This document shows positions 16,120 through 25,966 of a DNA stretch of 64,000 bases, piece by piece; positions within the stretch are counted from its first letter, which is position 1, and every line of letters starts with the position of its first letter. The DNA lies in contig SVRR01000001.1 in assembly GCA_015064745.1 (NCBI GenBank), positions 87,330 through 151,329 of the forward strand. The letters are read 5' to 3'. Made by a program: the position numbers and the translations under genes. The DNA is from Oscillospiraceae bacterium. GTDB taxonomy: Bacteria; Bacillota; Clostridia; Oscillospirales; CAG-272. The notes beneath the pieces were generated by a model. The model saw only the letters and a program-made list of their open reading frames with translations. It ran no database searches and was not told where the DNA came from.

Positions 16120-19100
16120 TTGAAAATAACGACAAGAGGTTTTTTGACTTCTTTAAAAGATACAAAACCGATGATAAAACGAGGCAGATGCTGGAGAGCG
16201 GTACGAACGTTCGCGTGCGGCTTTCAAAGGATCCGTTGCGTATCGAGGTTTACATTACCTTTCCCATGGTGTTGCGCAATCGAACGCTCCACGCGGTAGA
16301 GCGGGAGCTTTGTGCCTATTGCGAGGCGGAGTCTGTGCGTATTTTTCCCACTTACCCCTCTTCGCTCTTTGACGTTTCCTTTATGGAAGACGTTGTTGAG
16401 GAGGCGGTGCGCTCGGGCGTTATCGTAAAGGGATATTTTGATGAAGCCGTTTATGAGGACGATGGCGAAACGGTGCGCGCCGTTCTCCCCTTCGTTGATA
16501 CGGCACTCTCCTTTATGTCTTCCTCGGGCACCTGCGAGGTGTTGGAGCGCATTTTGAGTTTAAGATTTTCTATCGAACGCCGCGTTTTGGTGGTAGCGTC
16601 GCGCGATGCCGAGGAGCGCACGAGACAGAGACTTGAAAAGAACGCCGAAATTCTGCGTGAAGCAGACCGTCAGGCGCTTGAAGAAATGCGCGCGGCGATG
16701 CGCGCACGCGCCGAGGCGGAGGAAGAGGAGAAGGATCCTCATGCGGACTTTACTCGCGTTTCGAGCCTTATGGGCGGCGAAACGACCGTTGCGCTTGACG
16801 AGGAAGGTCTTGTTCGTATTGGCAATATGTGCTTTGATACCGAGGGAAGCGAAGCCATCCTCGGTGAGGCGTTTTCCCTTGATCGCATTAAGCCGATGAG
16901 CGACGTCAATGAGCCGCGCGGCACGCACGTCTTTTTCGGCGAGGTCTTTTCCGTCGAAACCAAAGAAAAAAACGACGGCGCCCGTATTCAGGCAACCGTC
17001 GGTATTCACGATGGCTCGTCCTCACTTTATATCAAAAAGACCTCCGAAGCAGAGGAAGCGGGCTGGATCTCCGCTTTAAAGGCGGGCAAATGTATCGCCG
17101 TAAAGGGAACGCTGTATGCCGACCGCTTTGACGGCGAAACGCTGATCTCTCCCAAAGCGATCATGACGCTAAAAAAGCGCATGCGCAAGGATACGGCAGA
17201 GGAAAAGCGCGTAGAGCTTCATTTACATACTGTAATGTCCACGATGGATGCGGTAATTCATCCCGCCGAGCTTGTAAATACGGCAATCTCGTGGGGGCAT
17301 AAAGCGATTGCCGTGACAGACCACGGAACCGTACAGGCGTTTCCCGAGGTCATGCTTGCCGTCGAAAAGGCAAAATCCGATTTGAAGGTCATCTATGGCA
17401 TAGAAGCTTATTACGTTAACGATGAAGCGCCCACCGTCGGCGGCTTTGCCAACACCGATTACGGTCAGCCCACCGTCGTTTTCGATCTTGAAACTACGGG
17501 TCTTTCCGCCGCGAACTGTCAAATTATTGAGTTTGGTGCCGTAAAGCTTATAAACGGCGAAATCGTGGATCGCTTTTCGAGCTTTTCAAACCCGGGCGTC
17601 CCTATTCCCGAAAAGATTACCGAGCTGACCTCCATTACCGATGAAATGGTAAAGGATGCACCGCCCGTAGATACCGTGTTAAAGGATTTTCTTGCTTTTG
17701 TGGGTGACTCTCTCTTGGTTGCTCACAACGCCAAATTCGATACGGGCTTTTTGCGTGCCGCCGCCGAGAGAAGCGGTGTTGCCTTTGAAAATCCTTGGTT
17801 AGATACGGTAGCAATTTCACAATACGTCAATCCCGATTTGAAAAAGCATACCCTTGATGCTATCGCAAAGCATTACAGACTTGACGATTTTCACCATCAC
17901 CGTGCCGTGGACGATGCAGAGACGCTTGCCGCTATTTTTATTGAGATGCTGGCGCGGCTTTCCAAGGAGGGCATTGGCGATTACACCATTCTCGGTGAAA
18001 AAATGGGGGAGGGCTCCGACCCCTTAAAGCTCCGCACGCATCACGCGATCATTCTTGCGCAGAACGCGACGGGACTTAAAAACCTTTATACCCTTATTTC
18101 GGGAAGCTATCTTACTTATTTCAGGCGTTTTCCGCGCATTCCGCGCACCGAGATCGAAAAGCACCGCGAGGGGCTTTTGATCGGCTCGGCATGTGAGGCG
18201 GGAGAGCTTTATCAAGCGATTTTAGACAATCGCTCCGAGGAGGATATCGAAAAGATCGCCTCCTTCTACGATTATCTTGAAATCCAGCCTCTTTGCAATA
18301 ATATGTTTATGGTGGGCGAGAATAGCGCTGTCTCCTCGGTCGAGGACTTGAAGCGCATCAACCGCCGCATCATCGATCTCGGTAAAAAGCTCGGGAAGCC
18401 TACCGTTGCGACCTGCGACGCGCATTTTCTTGAGAAGGACGACGAGATCTACCGAAAGATCTTGCTTGCAGGAATGAAGTTTAAGGACGCGGACAAGGAT
18501 ACGGGTATTTATCTGCGTACAACCGATGAAATGCTTGCCGAGTTTTCTTATCTCGGCGACGAGCTTGCCCGTGAGGTGGTCATTGAAAACCCGAATAAAA
18601 TTGCTGATTCGATCGAGCGTCTCCGCCCGATTCCCGAGGGAACCTATACCCCCAGCCTTCCCGGGGCGGAAGAGGAGCTGCAGCAGCGCTGTTGGGATCG
18701 TGCGATGGATTGGTACGGCTACGAGGGCACTATACCCGAAATCGTATCGGGACGCTTAAAGAAGGAGCTTGATTCCATTATCAAGCACGGCTTTGCCGTT
18801 CTTTACATGATTGCGCAAAAGTTAGTCGCTTTCAGCGAGCAAAACGGCTATCTCGTCGGCTCGCGCGGCTCGGTCGGCTCGTCCTTCGTTGCTATTATGT
18901 CGGGTATTTCGGAGGTAAACCCTCTGCCGCCGCATTATAGATGCCCCGCTTGCCGTTATAACGAGTTTATTACGGACGGAAGCTATGGCTCCGGCTTTGA
19001 CCTTCCCGATAAAAAATGCCCGCATTGCGATACATTAATGTACGCGGACGGACAGGATATCCCCTTTGAGACCTTCCTTGGCTTCCACGGCGATAAATCC

Positions 19101-20522
19101 CCCGATATAGACTTGAACTTCTCGGGTGACGTGCAGGGTAAGGTGCACAAGTATACGGAGGATCTTTTCGGCGAAGGGCACGTGTTCCGCGCGGGAACGC
19201 TCGGTACGCTTGCCTCCAAAACGGCGTACGGCTTCGTTGCCAAATATCTTGAGGATAGAAAGCTCACCCTTCCCAAGGCGGAGATGTTTCATATCATCAG
19301 CCGATGCATCGGTGTCAAGCGCACCACGGGTCAGCACCCCGGCGGTATTATCGTTGTGCCGAGGGAGTACGATATTCATGATTTTTCTCCCGTACAGCAT
19401 CCTGCGGACGACCCCAATTCAAGCATTATTACGACGCATTTTCCGTTTGAATTTTTGCATGACACCATTTTAAAGCTGGACGAGCTTGGACACGATATGC
19501 CGACCAAGTACAAGATGCTTGAAAGGTATACTGACACGAGCGTGCTTGACGTTAAAATGAATGACGCTTCGATTTACGAGCTGTTTGCCTCTACCGCACC
19601 TCTTGGTGTTACCTCCGAGGCGCTTGGCTGTCCCGTGGGCACCTATGGGCTTCCCGAAATGGGAACCCGCTTTATCCAACAGGTTCTCGTAGATGCAAAG
19701 CCCAAAAACTTCGCCGACCTTATGCAGATATCCGGGCTTACGCACGGAACGAACGTGTGGCTCGGCAACGCGCAGGATTTGATTAAGGACGGGGTTTGTG
19801 ATATTTCCCAGGTCGTTGGTACGCGAGACGGAATTATGCTCTATCTTATCCGCCACGAGCTGGATAACAGCATGGCGTTTAAGATCATGGAGGACGTCCG
19901 AAAGGGAAGAGGTCTTAAACCCGAATATGAGGAGGCAATGCTTGCGCACGGCGTACCCGAATGGTATATTGCTTCTTGCAAAAAGATCAAATATATGTTC
20001 CCGAAGGCACACGCCGCGGCATACGTTATGTCCGCTATTCGTCTTGGATGGTATAAAATTTATTATCCCATGGAGTTTTATGCGGCATTCCTTTCGGTTG
20101 CCCCCGGCGGCTTTGACGCACAAATCGTCATGGGCGGCATTCCGAAAATTGAATCAACGCTGAAGGAGATCGAGGAAAAGGGAAATGAGGCAACGCAAAA
20201 AGAAGCAGAGCAAGTAACCACTCTGCTTCTGGTAAAGGAAAGTCTTTTGCGCGGTGTAAAATATTTACCCGTTGATCTTTACAAATCGGATGCGAAGTAT
20301 TTTCTTCCCGAGGACGGCAAGATTCGTATGCCCTTCAGCTCAATCGGCGGACTTGGCGAAACGGCGGCAAATAAGATCGTTCAAATTCGCGAAGAGGGAG
20401 AAATCTTTTCGGTTGAGGAGCTTCGTACGAGAGGCGGACTTTCCAAGCCCATCATAGAGCTGCTTCGCTCTTGCGGTGCGCTTGACGGACTTTCCGAAAC
20501 CAATCAGCTGTCCTTCTTTTAA
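16116..20522 (+). CDS. polC: DNA polymerase III subunit alpha, PolC type
   Basis: PolC is the main replicative polymerase of low-GC Gram-positive bacteria, with built-in proofreading. The 1468-residue product shows an N-terminal domain, an OB-fold, a PHP domain starting VELHLHTVMSTMDA (about residue 366) that is interrupted by a DnaQ-like exonuclease (FDLETTGLSAANC near 453, HNAKFDTGF, HHRAVDDAE), a four-cysteine zinc site (CPAC...CPHC, about 942-975), the catalytic PDIDLNFSG (near 997) and GQHPGGIIVVP. The ATG overlaps the ispG stop; the ribosome site is weak, consistent with coupling. A second polymerase, dnaE, is at 43962. Confidence 0.98.
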   Translation: MIENNDKRFFDFFKRYKTDDKTRQMLESGTNVRVRLSKDPLRIEVYITFPMVLRNRTLHAVERELCAYCEAESVRIFPTYPSSLFDVSFMEDVVEEAVRSGVIVKGYFDEAVYEDDGETVRAVLPFVDTALSFMSSSGTCEVLERILSLRFSIERRVLVVASRDAEERTRQRLEKNAEILREADRQALEEMRAAMRARAEAEEEEKDPHADFTRVSSLMGGETTVALDEEGLVRIGNMCFDTEGSEAILGEAFSLDRIKPMSDVNEPRGTHVFFGEVFSVETKEKNDGARIQATVGIHDGSSSLYIKKTSEAEEAGWISALKAGKCIAVKGTLYADRFDGETLISPKAIMTLKKRMRKDTAEEKRVELHLHTVMSTMDAVIHPAELVNTAISWGHKAIAVTDHGTVQAFPEVMLAVEKAKSDLKVIYGIEAYYVNDEAPTVGGFANTDYGQPTVVFDLETTGLSAANCQIIEFGAVKLINGEIVDRFSSFSNPGVPIPEKITELTSITDEMVKDAPPVDTVLKDFLAFVGDSLLVAHNAKFDTGFLRAAAERSGVAFENPWLDTVAISQYVNPDLKKHTLDAIAKHYRLDDFHHHRAVDDAETLAAIFIEMLARLSKEGIGDYTILGEKMGEGSDPLKLRTHHAIILAQNATGLKNLYTLISGSYLTYFRRFPRIPRTEIEKHREGLLIGSACEAGELYQAILDNRSEEDIEKIASFYDYLEIQPLCNNMFMVGENSAVSSVEDLKRINRRIIDLGKKLGKPTVATCDAHFLEKDDEIYRKILLAGMKFKDADKDTGIYLRTTDEMLAEFSYLGDELAREVVIENPNKIADSIERLRPIPEGTYTPSLPGAEEELQQRCWDRAMDWYGYEGTIPEIVSGRLKKELDSIIKHGFAVLYMIAQKLVAFSEQNGYLVGSRGSVGSSFVAIMSGISEVNPLPPHYRCPACRYNEFITDGSYGSGFDLPDKKCPHCDTLMYADGQDIPFETFLGFHGDKSPDIDLNFSGDVQGKVHKYTEDLFGEGHVFRAGTLGTLASKTAYGFVAKYLEDRKLTLPKAEMFHIISRCIGVKRTTGQHPGGIIVVPREYDIHDFSPVQHPADDPNSSIITTHFPFEFLHDTILKLDELGHDMPTKYKMLERYTDTSVLDVKMNDASIYELFASTAPLGVTSEALGCPVGTYGLPEMGTRFIQQVLVDAKPKNFADLMQISGLTHGTNVWLGNAQDLIKDGVCDISQVVGTRDGIMLYLIRHELDNSMAFKIMEDVRKGRGLKPEYEEAMLAHGVPEWYIASCKKIKYMFPKAHAAAYVMSAIRLGWYKIYYPMEFYAAFLSVAPGGFDAQIVMGGIPKIESTLKEIEEKGNEATQKEAEQVTTLLLVKESLLRGVKYLPVDLYKSDAKYFLPEDGKIRMPFSSIGGLGETAANKIVQIREEGEIFSVEELRTRGGLSKPIIELLRSCGALDGLSETNQLSFF

Positions 20523-20533
20523 GTGAATGCTTT

Positions 20534-20863
20534 TTAAAAAAGCAACAGCAACAGCAAAATGACGGCAAGCTCGCCGCCATCCTCGCTGCCTGCCAGAAGA
20601 ATGGCTAAAAGAATAAGCAATGTGTCCGAAGAAAATAATCTGTCAAGCTTAAAAAACGGTCCTGTCCGTTCGTGCGACGGCTCTTCTATGCACATCGGTA
20701 AGTGCCTTGCGTTTGCTTTGGGTTCCTCCTGGAAGACGGCGTTGCTGTCCGCTTCTTGGACCGAAGAAAAAGCATTCCCAGCATAATTTTCGGGGATATG
20801 TATCGGCTTGCGCGCGTGCTCATCTTCGTTTTCGGCAGGTGCTGCGTGCTTTCCTATGTACAT
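20534..20863 (-). CDS. hypothetical protein with hydrophobic C-terminus (third gene of antisense cassette)
   Basis: I do not recognise this 109-residue protein as a named family. Its first 75 residues are polar and charged; the last 33 are strongly hydrophobic and split by an acidic GSEDGGE stretch (DTLLILLAILLAG and LAVILLLLLLF). Such tails occur in small uncharacterised clostridial proteins. AAAGGAG precedes its ATG, which lies inside the end of the previous gene (10-bp overlap). It converges on polC with only 11 bp between the stops. Confidence 0.7.
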   Translation of the reverse strand: MYIGKHAAPAENEDEHARKPIHIPENYAGNAFSSVQEADSNAVFQEEPKANARHLPMCIEEPSHERTGPFFKLDRLFSSDTLLILLAILLAGSEDGGELAVILLLLLLF

Positions 20864-21198
20864 GGCGGCTCCTTTCCAAACGGCAAAAGTGCTATGGCAT
20901 CAAGAACGATCAGCAGCGTTTCAAGCGCCTGGCAGCGCTCTCGCGAAAGAAAGGGCTTTAGTGCTAAAAGCAAGCACCGCCTTTCCTCTTGCCTTCCGCC
21001 TTTTCGTGGCTTGGGTGACGCGAGCGCAGGGACAGAATCCTTGGTTTCTTCTTTAAATTCTTCTTTGTCTTGCTCCGTGTGCGGCGGTTTTTCGGGTGTT
21101 CCCCCCAGCAACGAGGAGAGCATGGACATCGCTTGAGGGTTTTCCGTGACACGGGCAAGGATTCCTGCAAGGTCGGGAAATCCCCCCGAGTCGCTCAC
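20854..21198 (-). CDS. hypothetical protein (second gene of antisense cassette)
   Basis: This 114-residue protein has an N-terminal helical segment (LAGILARVTENPQAMSMLSS), a charged linker rich in E, K and P, and a C-terminal helix pair (LLLALKPFLSRERCQALETL, then LIVLDAIALL). I recall no function. The GTG start at 21198 overlaps the stop of the upstream gene as GTGA, so translation is coupled. The order and overlaps of the three genes indicate one transcript running against polC and the 21431 gene. Confidence 0.72.
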   Translation of the reverse strand: MSDSGGFPDLAGILARVTENPQAMSMLSSLLGGTPEKPPHTEQDKEEFKEETKDSVPALASPKPRKGGRQEERRCLLLALKPFLSRERCQALETLLIVLDAIALLPFGKEPPCT

Positions 21199-21419
21199 CG
21201 CTTTTCTCCTTTCTTATAGCTAGTCAAGATGCGCATCGCTTCGTCATAGCTGAACATACCGCCTTTCAGCCCTGCACGTATCTTTTCCATATCCGCGGCT
21301 GAAGGCGGCGTTGCGGGTAACGAAATGTTGTTCATGATCGCAACACGTCTGACGGTTTCCCACAGGCGCTCGTCGTCAGCGGAGAGCAGGCGTTCCATTA
21401 CTTCAGGTCGAATTTCCAT
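21195..21419 (-). CDS. small hypothetical protein (first gene of antisense cassette)
   Basis: A 74-residue, all-alpha, soluble-looking protein (MEIRPEVMERLLSADDERLW at the start, GLKGGMFSYDEAMRILTSYK near the end). The ATG is preceded by GGGGG with 5 nt spacing. Upstream on this strand is a TATACT at about 21453-21448 without a good -35; the same bases read CATATACT, close to a sigma-E -10, but the -35 is not convincing. The function is unknown. It heads the three-gene cassette. Confidence 0.7.
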   Translation of the reverse strand: MEIRPEVMERLLSADDERLWETVRRVAIMNNISLPATPPSAADMEKIRAGLKGGMFSYDEAMRILTSYKKGEKR

Positions 21420-21430
21420 ATAAACCCCCT

Positions 21431-21979
21431 ATGGTTGATTTACTTTCAGTATATGAAAGAGAAAGGGAAGCGTGCTTCGCTGAAAACAGCTTGGAAATCT
21501 TAATTTTTTCGGATTCTCACGGTGACACTGCGCGTATGCGAAAGGTTATTCGTTCCCACCCCGATGCGAAGCATGTCCTTTTTTGCGGTGACGGCTTGCG
21601 CGACGTTGATGCGTTGGAAACGGAGTTGAAAGGGATCGTATTTTTGTCCGTCAAGGGTAACTGCGACGGCCTCTTCACGCATTTTGATACCCCGTGTGAA
21701 CGTTTAATAACGCTTTCGGGACGAAAGCTTTTAATGATGCACGGACATACCCACGGCGTAAAAGGAAGCTACGGCGTTGCCGCTTCACACGCCGCGTCCG
21801 AGGGGGCAGAAATTTTGTTGTTCGGACACACCCACATCCCCTACGAAGGGCGAATTGAGGTAAATGGCAAATGTGTTCACTTGTTTAATCCCGGAAGCAT
21901 TGGGACGAATAAATACAGCTATGGCATTTTAACGTTTAGAGAAAACGGTTATTTGTTTTCTCACGGAACGCTTATTTAA
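21431..21979 (+). CDS. YfcE/MJ0936-type metallophosphodiesterase
   Basis: This is a calcineurin-fold phosphodiesterase, probably dinuclear and manganese-dependent. The metal motifs appear in order: FSDSHGD, FCGDGL, VKGNCD, MHGHTHG and FGHTHIP, followed by NPGSIG. Start uncertain: the ATG at 21431 gives 182 residues but has no ribosome site and adds about 20 residues before the usual first strand; a TTG at 21491 (LEILIFSDSHG) would match family length. It lies head to head with the antisense cassette. Confidence 0.88.
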   Translation: MVDLLSVYEREREACFAENSLEILIFSDSHGDTARMRKVIRSHPDAKHVLFCGDGLRDVDALETELKGIVFLSVKGNCDGLFTHFDTPCERLITLSGRKLLMMHGHTHGVKGSYGVAASHAASEGAEILLFGHTHIPYEGRIEVNGKCVHLFNPGSIGTNKYSYGILTFRENGYLFSHGTLI

Positions 21980-22000
21980 ACGAGGAGAGGATGATAATCA

Positions 22001-23956
22001 ATGGGACCACGCTTTGGACCGCCCCCCTTTAAGGAACAAAAAAAGATGCAACGCCCAAAGAATCTTAAAGAGTTTTTCGCTATGATAGGCACCTTTTTCG
22101 GGCGCTTGTTTTATATCATACGGCTCGTATGGGAAACCAATCCTTGGATATTGATCCTGCTTGCGTTTTTTTGCGTTGCGGACGGATTGTTGCCCGTGCT
22201 TGGCGCGTATATTTCCAAGGACCTTTTGAACGCCGTTTCCGACGTGATTTACGACCAAGAGACGATAGATCTGATCACTTCGGGAAATACGACCTTTTCC
22301 GTGCTTCTTGAAGGATTTCTCGGTACGGTGGTGTTCCTCTTAATATTTTATTTTATATATCAGTTCTTACACAAGATACTTACGCGCATTTCCAATACAG
22401 TGAAGCAGTTGGCGGGCGAACTCGTTTGCAACCATATTAAGCTGAAGATTATCGAAAAAGCAAAAACCGTTGATCTTGCCAGCTTTGACCGTCCCTCCTT
22501 CTATGAGAAGCTTGAAAACGCCAATCGCGAAGCCGGTATGCGGCCTCTCGGCATCCTAAATTCAACCTTTGGCATTTTCAGCGCCCTTATCAGCATCGTC
22601 AGCTTTGCCGCAATTTTGGTGACGTTGCATCCGCTTGCCCCCTTCGTAATAGCCGTTATGGCGCTTCCCGGTGCTATTTTAACCTACGTTTATAGGAACA
22701 AGCAATTTCGATACGTTCGCCATCGCTCCAAGGAGCGTAGGCAGATGGAGTATTTTTCCTCTCTTGTCGTCAATAAGGATATGGTGAAGGAGGTTCGCAT
22801 CATGGACCTTGCCGACACCTTTATCGCCAAATATAAGGCGGCATTCCGTAAATATTTTGCGGGCATGAAACGCCTCGTGATACGGGAGGGAATTTGGCAG
22901 ATCTTATTCAGCCTTATTTCTCTCGTAGCACAGTTTGGACTTTTTACTTTCATCGTTTACCGCATCGTTGGCGGCGGTGGTGCCATTGGTGACTACTCGC
23001 TTTATACGGGGGCGTTAGCTTCTATTATAGGCGGTGTTGCAACTCTCGTGACTTCAACGGCTTCTGTGTATGAAGGAACGCTGTTTATTGACAACATGAT
23101 GGTTTTCATGAAGGAAGAGGTTAAAATTACGCCGATAACCGAGAAGCCGGTATATCCTATTCGCCATGCTCCCCATACCATTGAGTTTAAAAACGTTTCC
23201 TTTGCGTATCCCGGTACGTCGCGATGCGTTATTAAGAACGTGAGCATGACCTTCCATGCAGGAGAAAACATCGTCCTCGTTGGTCTCAACGGTGCGGGAA
23301 AGACGACGCTTATTAAGCTCTTGACCCGCCTCTACGACCCCACGGAGGGAGCGATTTATCTTGACGGTATTGATTTAAGAGAGTACGACGTACGCGCGCT
23401 TTATGATATTTTCGGTATCATTTTCCAAGATTTCGGCAAGTATGCCGTATCTTTGAAGGAAAATATTGCATACGGAGATGTTCGTACCGAAATGACCGAC
23501 GAGCGCGTGCGCGAAGCGGCAAGCAAAGGAAATGCTACCGACTATATTGAGAAGCTCCCCGCAGGGTATGATACGCCACTCATGCGCTTTTTCGAGGAAA
23601 ATGGGTTAGAGCTTTCCATCGGACAATGGCAAAAGCTGTCTATTGCGCGCGCTTTCTATAAGGATTCCGATATCCTTATTCTGGATGAACCGACGGCAGC
23701 ACTTGACCCATTGGCAGAGCAGGAGGTCTTTAACCGTTTTGCGGATCTGGGGGAAAACAAAATATCAGTTTTTGTTTCCCACCGTCTTTCCAGTGCGACG
23801 ACCGCAGACAAAATTGTAGTGCTTGAGGACGGTGCTATTGCTGAGATCGGTTCTCACGCCGAGCTGATGGAGCTGAAAGGCAAATACCATCACCTCTTTT
23901 CCACGCAAGCACAGCACTACGTTTCTCAGACGGGAGACGATATCAAAATGTCTTAA
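22001..23956 (+). CDS. ABC exporter, fused membrane and ATPase domains
   Basis: A 651-residue half-transporter acting as a dimer. An N-terminal extension of about 35 residues, unusual in its PPPF and KK content, precedes six membrane helices. The ATPase domain has the Walker A GLNGAGKTTLIK, Q-loop FQDFGKY, a signature LSIGQWQ (instead of LSGGQ), Walker B DILILDEPTAALD and the switch histidine VSHR. LSIGQWQ is found in a subgroup of exporters including peptide and bacteriocin-type ones. An AGGAGAGG site precedes the ATG by 11 nt. The substrate cannot be told. Confidence 0.93.
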   Translation: MGPRFGPPPFKEQKKMQRPKNLKEFFAMIGTFFGRLFYIIRLVWETNPWILILLAFFCVADGLLPVLGAYISKDLLNAVSDVIYDQETIDLITSGNTTFSVLLEGFLGTVVFLLIFYFIYQFLHKILTRISNTVKQLAGELVCNHIKLKIIEKAKTVDLASFDRPSFYEKLENANREAGMRPLGILNSTFGIFSALISIVSFAAILVTLHPLAPFVIAVMALPGAILTYVYRNKQFRYVRHRSKERRQMEYFSSLVVNKDMVKEVRIMDLADTFIAKYKAAFRKYFAGMKRLVIREGIWQILFSLISLVAQFGLFTFIVYRIVGGGGAIGDYSLYTGALASIIGGVATLVTSTASVYEGTLFIDNMMVFMKEEVKITPITEKPVYPIRHAPHTIEFKNVSFAYPGTSRCVIKNVSMTFHAGENIVLVGLNGAGKTTLIKLLTRLYDPTEGAIYLDGIDLREYDVRALYDIFGIIFQDFGKYAVSLKENIAYGDVRTEMTDERVREAASKGNATDYIEKLPAGYDTPLMRFFEENGLELSIGQWQKLSIARAFYKDSDILILDEPTAALDPLAEQEVFNRFADLGENKISVFVSHRLSSATTADKIVVLEDGAIAEIGSHAELMELKGKYHHLFSTQAQHYVSQTGDDIKMS

Positions 23957-23964
23957 AAACAAAA

Positions 23965-23993
23965 AATCCGCTGAATTTCAGCGGATTTTTTTC
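23965..23993. terminator. bidirectional terminator between the ABC gene and clpX
   Basis: AATCCGCTGA-ATT-TCAGCGGATT with T7 on the plus side and A6 on the left (T6 on the minus strand). It serves both convergent genes. Confidence 0.9.
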
Positions 23994-23994
23994 A

Positions 23995-25281
23995 TTATAC
24001 GGCAGGTCTGCGAATAACGAGCTCTGCGTCGCTTTTACCGTCGATAAAATCGGCGGTGATGATGATCTTTTCAACGTCCGTGCGGGAGGGAATGTCGTAC
24101 ATTAAGGGAAGCATTTTTTCCTCTAAGATAGCGCGAAGACCACGGGCGCCCGTTTCACGGTCGAGTGCCAACTTTGCGATAGCAAGAAAGGCGTCATTCG
24201 AAAATTCAAGGTCGACACCGTCGAGCGAGAAGAGCTTAACGTATTGCTTCGCGAGAGAGTTCTTCGGTTCTCTGATAATGCGCATGAGCGCATCCTCGTC
24301 GAGGTCGTCTAAGGAAACGATCATCGGCAAACGCCCGACAAGCTCGGGAATCAGGCCGTATTTCACAACGTCGTGCGGCGTGACGTTTTTGTAGAGACTG
24401 CTTTTTTTCTTTTCCTCTTTCGTATAGATCTCGCCACCAAAGCCGATGGTCTGATTGCCGCGCCGTTGCTCAATGATGTCGGCAAGACCGTCAAAGGCAC
24501 CGCCGCAGATGAAGAGGATGTTTTCCGTATTGATGCGCAAAAACTCTTGGTTGGGATGCTTGCGTCCGCCTTGGGGAGGAACGTTGGCAACCGTGCCCTC
24601 TAAAATCTTCAAGAGCGCCTGCTGCACCCCCTCGCCGGAAACGTCGCGCGTGATAGAACGGTTTTCGCCTCGACGAGAGATCTTGTCGATCTCATCAATA
24701 TAGATAATGCCGCGCTCGGCAAGCTCAATATCGAAGTCTGCCGCTTGTATCAGGCGCAGAAGGATGTTTTCTACATCCTCTCCCACATAACCGGCTTCGG
24801 TCAGCGTGGTAGCGTCTGCGATCGCAAAGGGTACTTTAAGCGCCTTGGCAAGCGTTTGGGCGAGATACGTCTTACCTACACCCGTAGGTCCAAGTAAAAG
24901 GACGTTGCTTTTTTGAATTTCAATGCCGTCGTTTGCCGTCTTTTCGCTCTTCTTTTCGGGAATACGGGTGAGTATGCGCTTGTAATGATTATAAACGGCA
25001 ACAGAGAGCACGCGCTTGGCATCGTCCTGCCCAATAACGTAATCGTCAAGAAGTGCCTTGATCTCGTGGGGGCGGGGGAGTGTTTCAAGTGTCAATGCCA
25101 TCTCGGCGCTTTTAGAGTTCCTTGGTGCATCGGCACTGTACTCGTCAATGATCTGCTGGCAAGCGGCTACACATTCATCACAGATACAGGTGCCGTTGAG
25201 GGCAGGGATCAAAAACGCGACCTCGGTCTCGTTTCTGCCGCAAAAGGCGCAAACGTGTAGCTTTTTATTTGAATTATCCAT
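23995..25281 (-). CDS. clpX: ClpX, ATPase subunit of the ClpXP protease
   Basis: ClpX unfolds substrates and feeds them to ClpP. The 428-residue product has the N-terminal zinc-binding domain (CAFC and CICDEC pairs, residues 11-36), Walker [11 protein letters not shown], the pore loop within AGYVGED, Walker [10 protein letters not shown], an arginine-rich ISRR segment and the [14 protein letters not shown] block that includes the IGF-like ClpP contact region upstream (QTIGFGGE). It follows clpP by 17 bp. Confidence 0.98.
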   Translation of the reverse strand: MDNSNKKLHVCAFCGRNETEVAFLIPALNGTCICDECVAACQQIIDEYSADAPRNSKSAEMALTLETLPRPHEIKALLDDYVIGQDDAKRVLSVAVYNHYKRILTRIPEKKSEKTANDGIEIQKSNVLLLGPTGVGKTYLAQTLAKALKVPFAIADATTLTEAGYVGEDVENILLRLIQAADFDIELAERGIIYIDEIDKISRRGENRSITRDVSGEGVQQALLKILEGTVANVPPQGGRKHPNQEFLRINTENILFICGGAFDGLADIIEQRRGNQTIGFGGEIYTKEEKKKSSLYKNVTPHDVVKYGLIPELVGRLPMIVSLDDLDEDALMRIIREPKNSLAKQYVKLFSLDGVDLEFSNDAFLAIAKLALDRETGARGLRAILEEKMLPLMYDIPSRTDVEKIIITADFIDGKSDAELVIRRPAV

Positions 25282-25298
25282 GTTTTTCCTCTCTCGGA

Positions 25299-25883
25299 TC
25301 AGGGTCTTTTTTCAATAACCTTATCGATAAGACCGTAATTTGCCGCGGCCTCTGCGGTTAAGAAGTTGTCACGCTCGGTATCGCGTTCAATTTCTGCAAG
25401 TGTTCTTCCTGTGCGTTCTGCGAGAATCTGGTTTAACTTTTCGCGAGTGCGTAAAATATGATCGGCGTGAATCTTGATGTCGCTTGCCTGACCGCGTGCG
25501 CCGCCAAGCGGCTGATGGATCATGATCTCGCTGTTGGGGAGTGCAAGACGCTTGCCCTTCGTGCCCGCGGCGAGAAGAAATGCGCCCATGCTTGCCGCCA
25601 TACCGAGACAGATGGTAGAGACGTCGCACTTGATGAAATTCATCGTGTCAAAAATAGCAAAGCCTGCGGAAACGGAGCCACCGGGGCTGTTAATATAGAA
25701 ATTTATGTCCTTATCGGGGTCTTGTGCTTCAAGGTAAAGCATCTGTGCCACAACGAGAGAAGCGGTAGCGTCGTTTACTTCATCCGAGAGCATAATAATA
25801 CGGTCGTTAAGCAGACGGGAAAAAATATCGAAGGAGCGTTCGCCTCTGCCTGTTTGTTCAATTACCATTGGTACGAGTGCCAT
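25299..25883 (-). CDS. clpP: ATP-dependent Clp protease proteolytic subunit ClpP
   Basis: ClpP is the serine protease chamber of ClpXP. The ATG at 25883 follows GGAGG; an in-frame extension to 25958 runs through a 16-A tract and a terminator and is rejected. The 194-residue product has Ser in [11 protein letters not shown], His in [10 protein letters not shown] and Asp in RDTERDNFL, the full catalytic triad. It stands between tig and clpX as in most Bacteria. Confidence 0.98.
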   Translation of the reverse strand: MALVPMVIEQTGRGERSFDIFSRLLNDRIIMLSDEVNDATASLVVAQMLYLEAQDPDKDINFYINSPGGSVSAGFAIFDTMNFIKCDVSTICLGMAASMGAFLLAAGTKGKRLALPNSEIMIHQPLGGARGQASDIKIHADHILRTREKLNQILAERTGRTLAEIERDTERDNFLTAEAAANYGLIDKVIEKRP

Positions 25884-25897
25884 AATGGAAACCTCCG

Positions 25898-25913
25898 TTT
25901 TTTTTTTTTTTTT
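25898..25913 (+). repeat. 16-base T homopolymer upstream of clpP
   Basis: Sixteen T in a row (A16 in the clpP mRNA), placed between a terminator hairpin and the clpP ribosome site. Its length may vary in culture or be an assembly uncertainty. Confidence 0.95.
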
Positions 25914-25914
25914 G

Positions 25915-25956
25915 ATAAAAATGCGTGCTACGCCAAAGGGGAAGAGCATAGCACGC
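25915..25956 (-). terminator. terminator-like hairpin between tig and clpP
   Basis: Minus strand GCGTGCTA (25956 to 25949) pairs with TAGCACGC (25930 to 25923) around an 18-nt loop, followed by ATTTTTATC. It lies 11 bp after the tig stop and 32 bp before the clpP start codon. Confidence 0.65.
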
Positions 25957-25966
25957 AAATAAAAGA

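Noticed and set aside
16560..20123. Long reverse-strand frames inside polC and similar frames inside dnaE, hisD and xseA
   Set aside because: They lie fully inside well-supported genes, lack ribosome sites and give low-complexity, arginine- or histidine-rich products.
20527..20543. Convergent terminator after polC
   Set aside because: TGCTTTTTAAAAAAGCA is a short A/T palindrome inside the end of the opposite gene; the stem is too weak to call.
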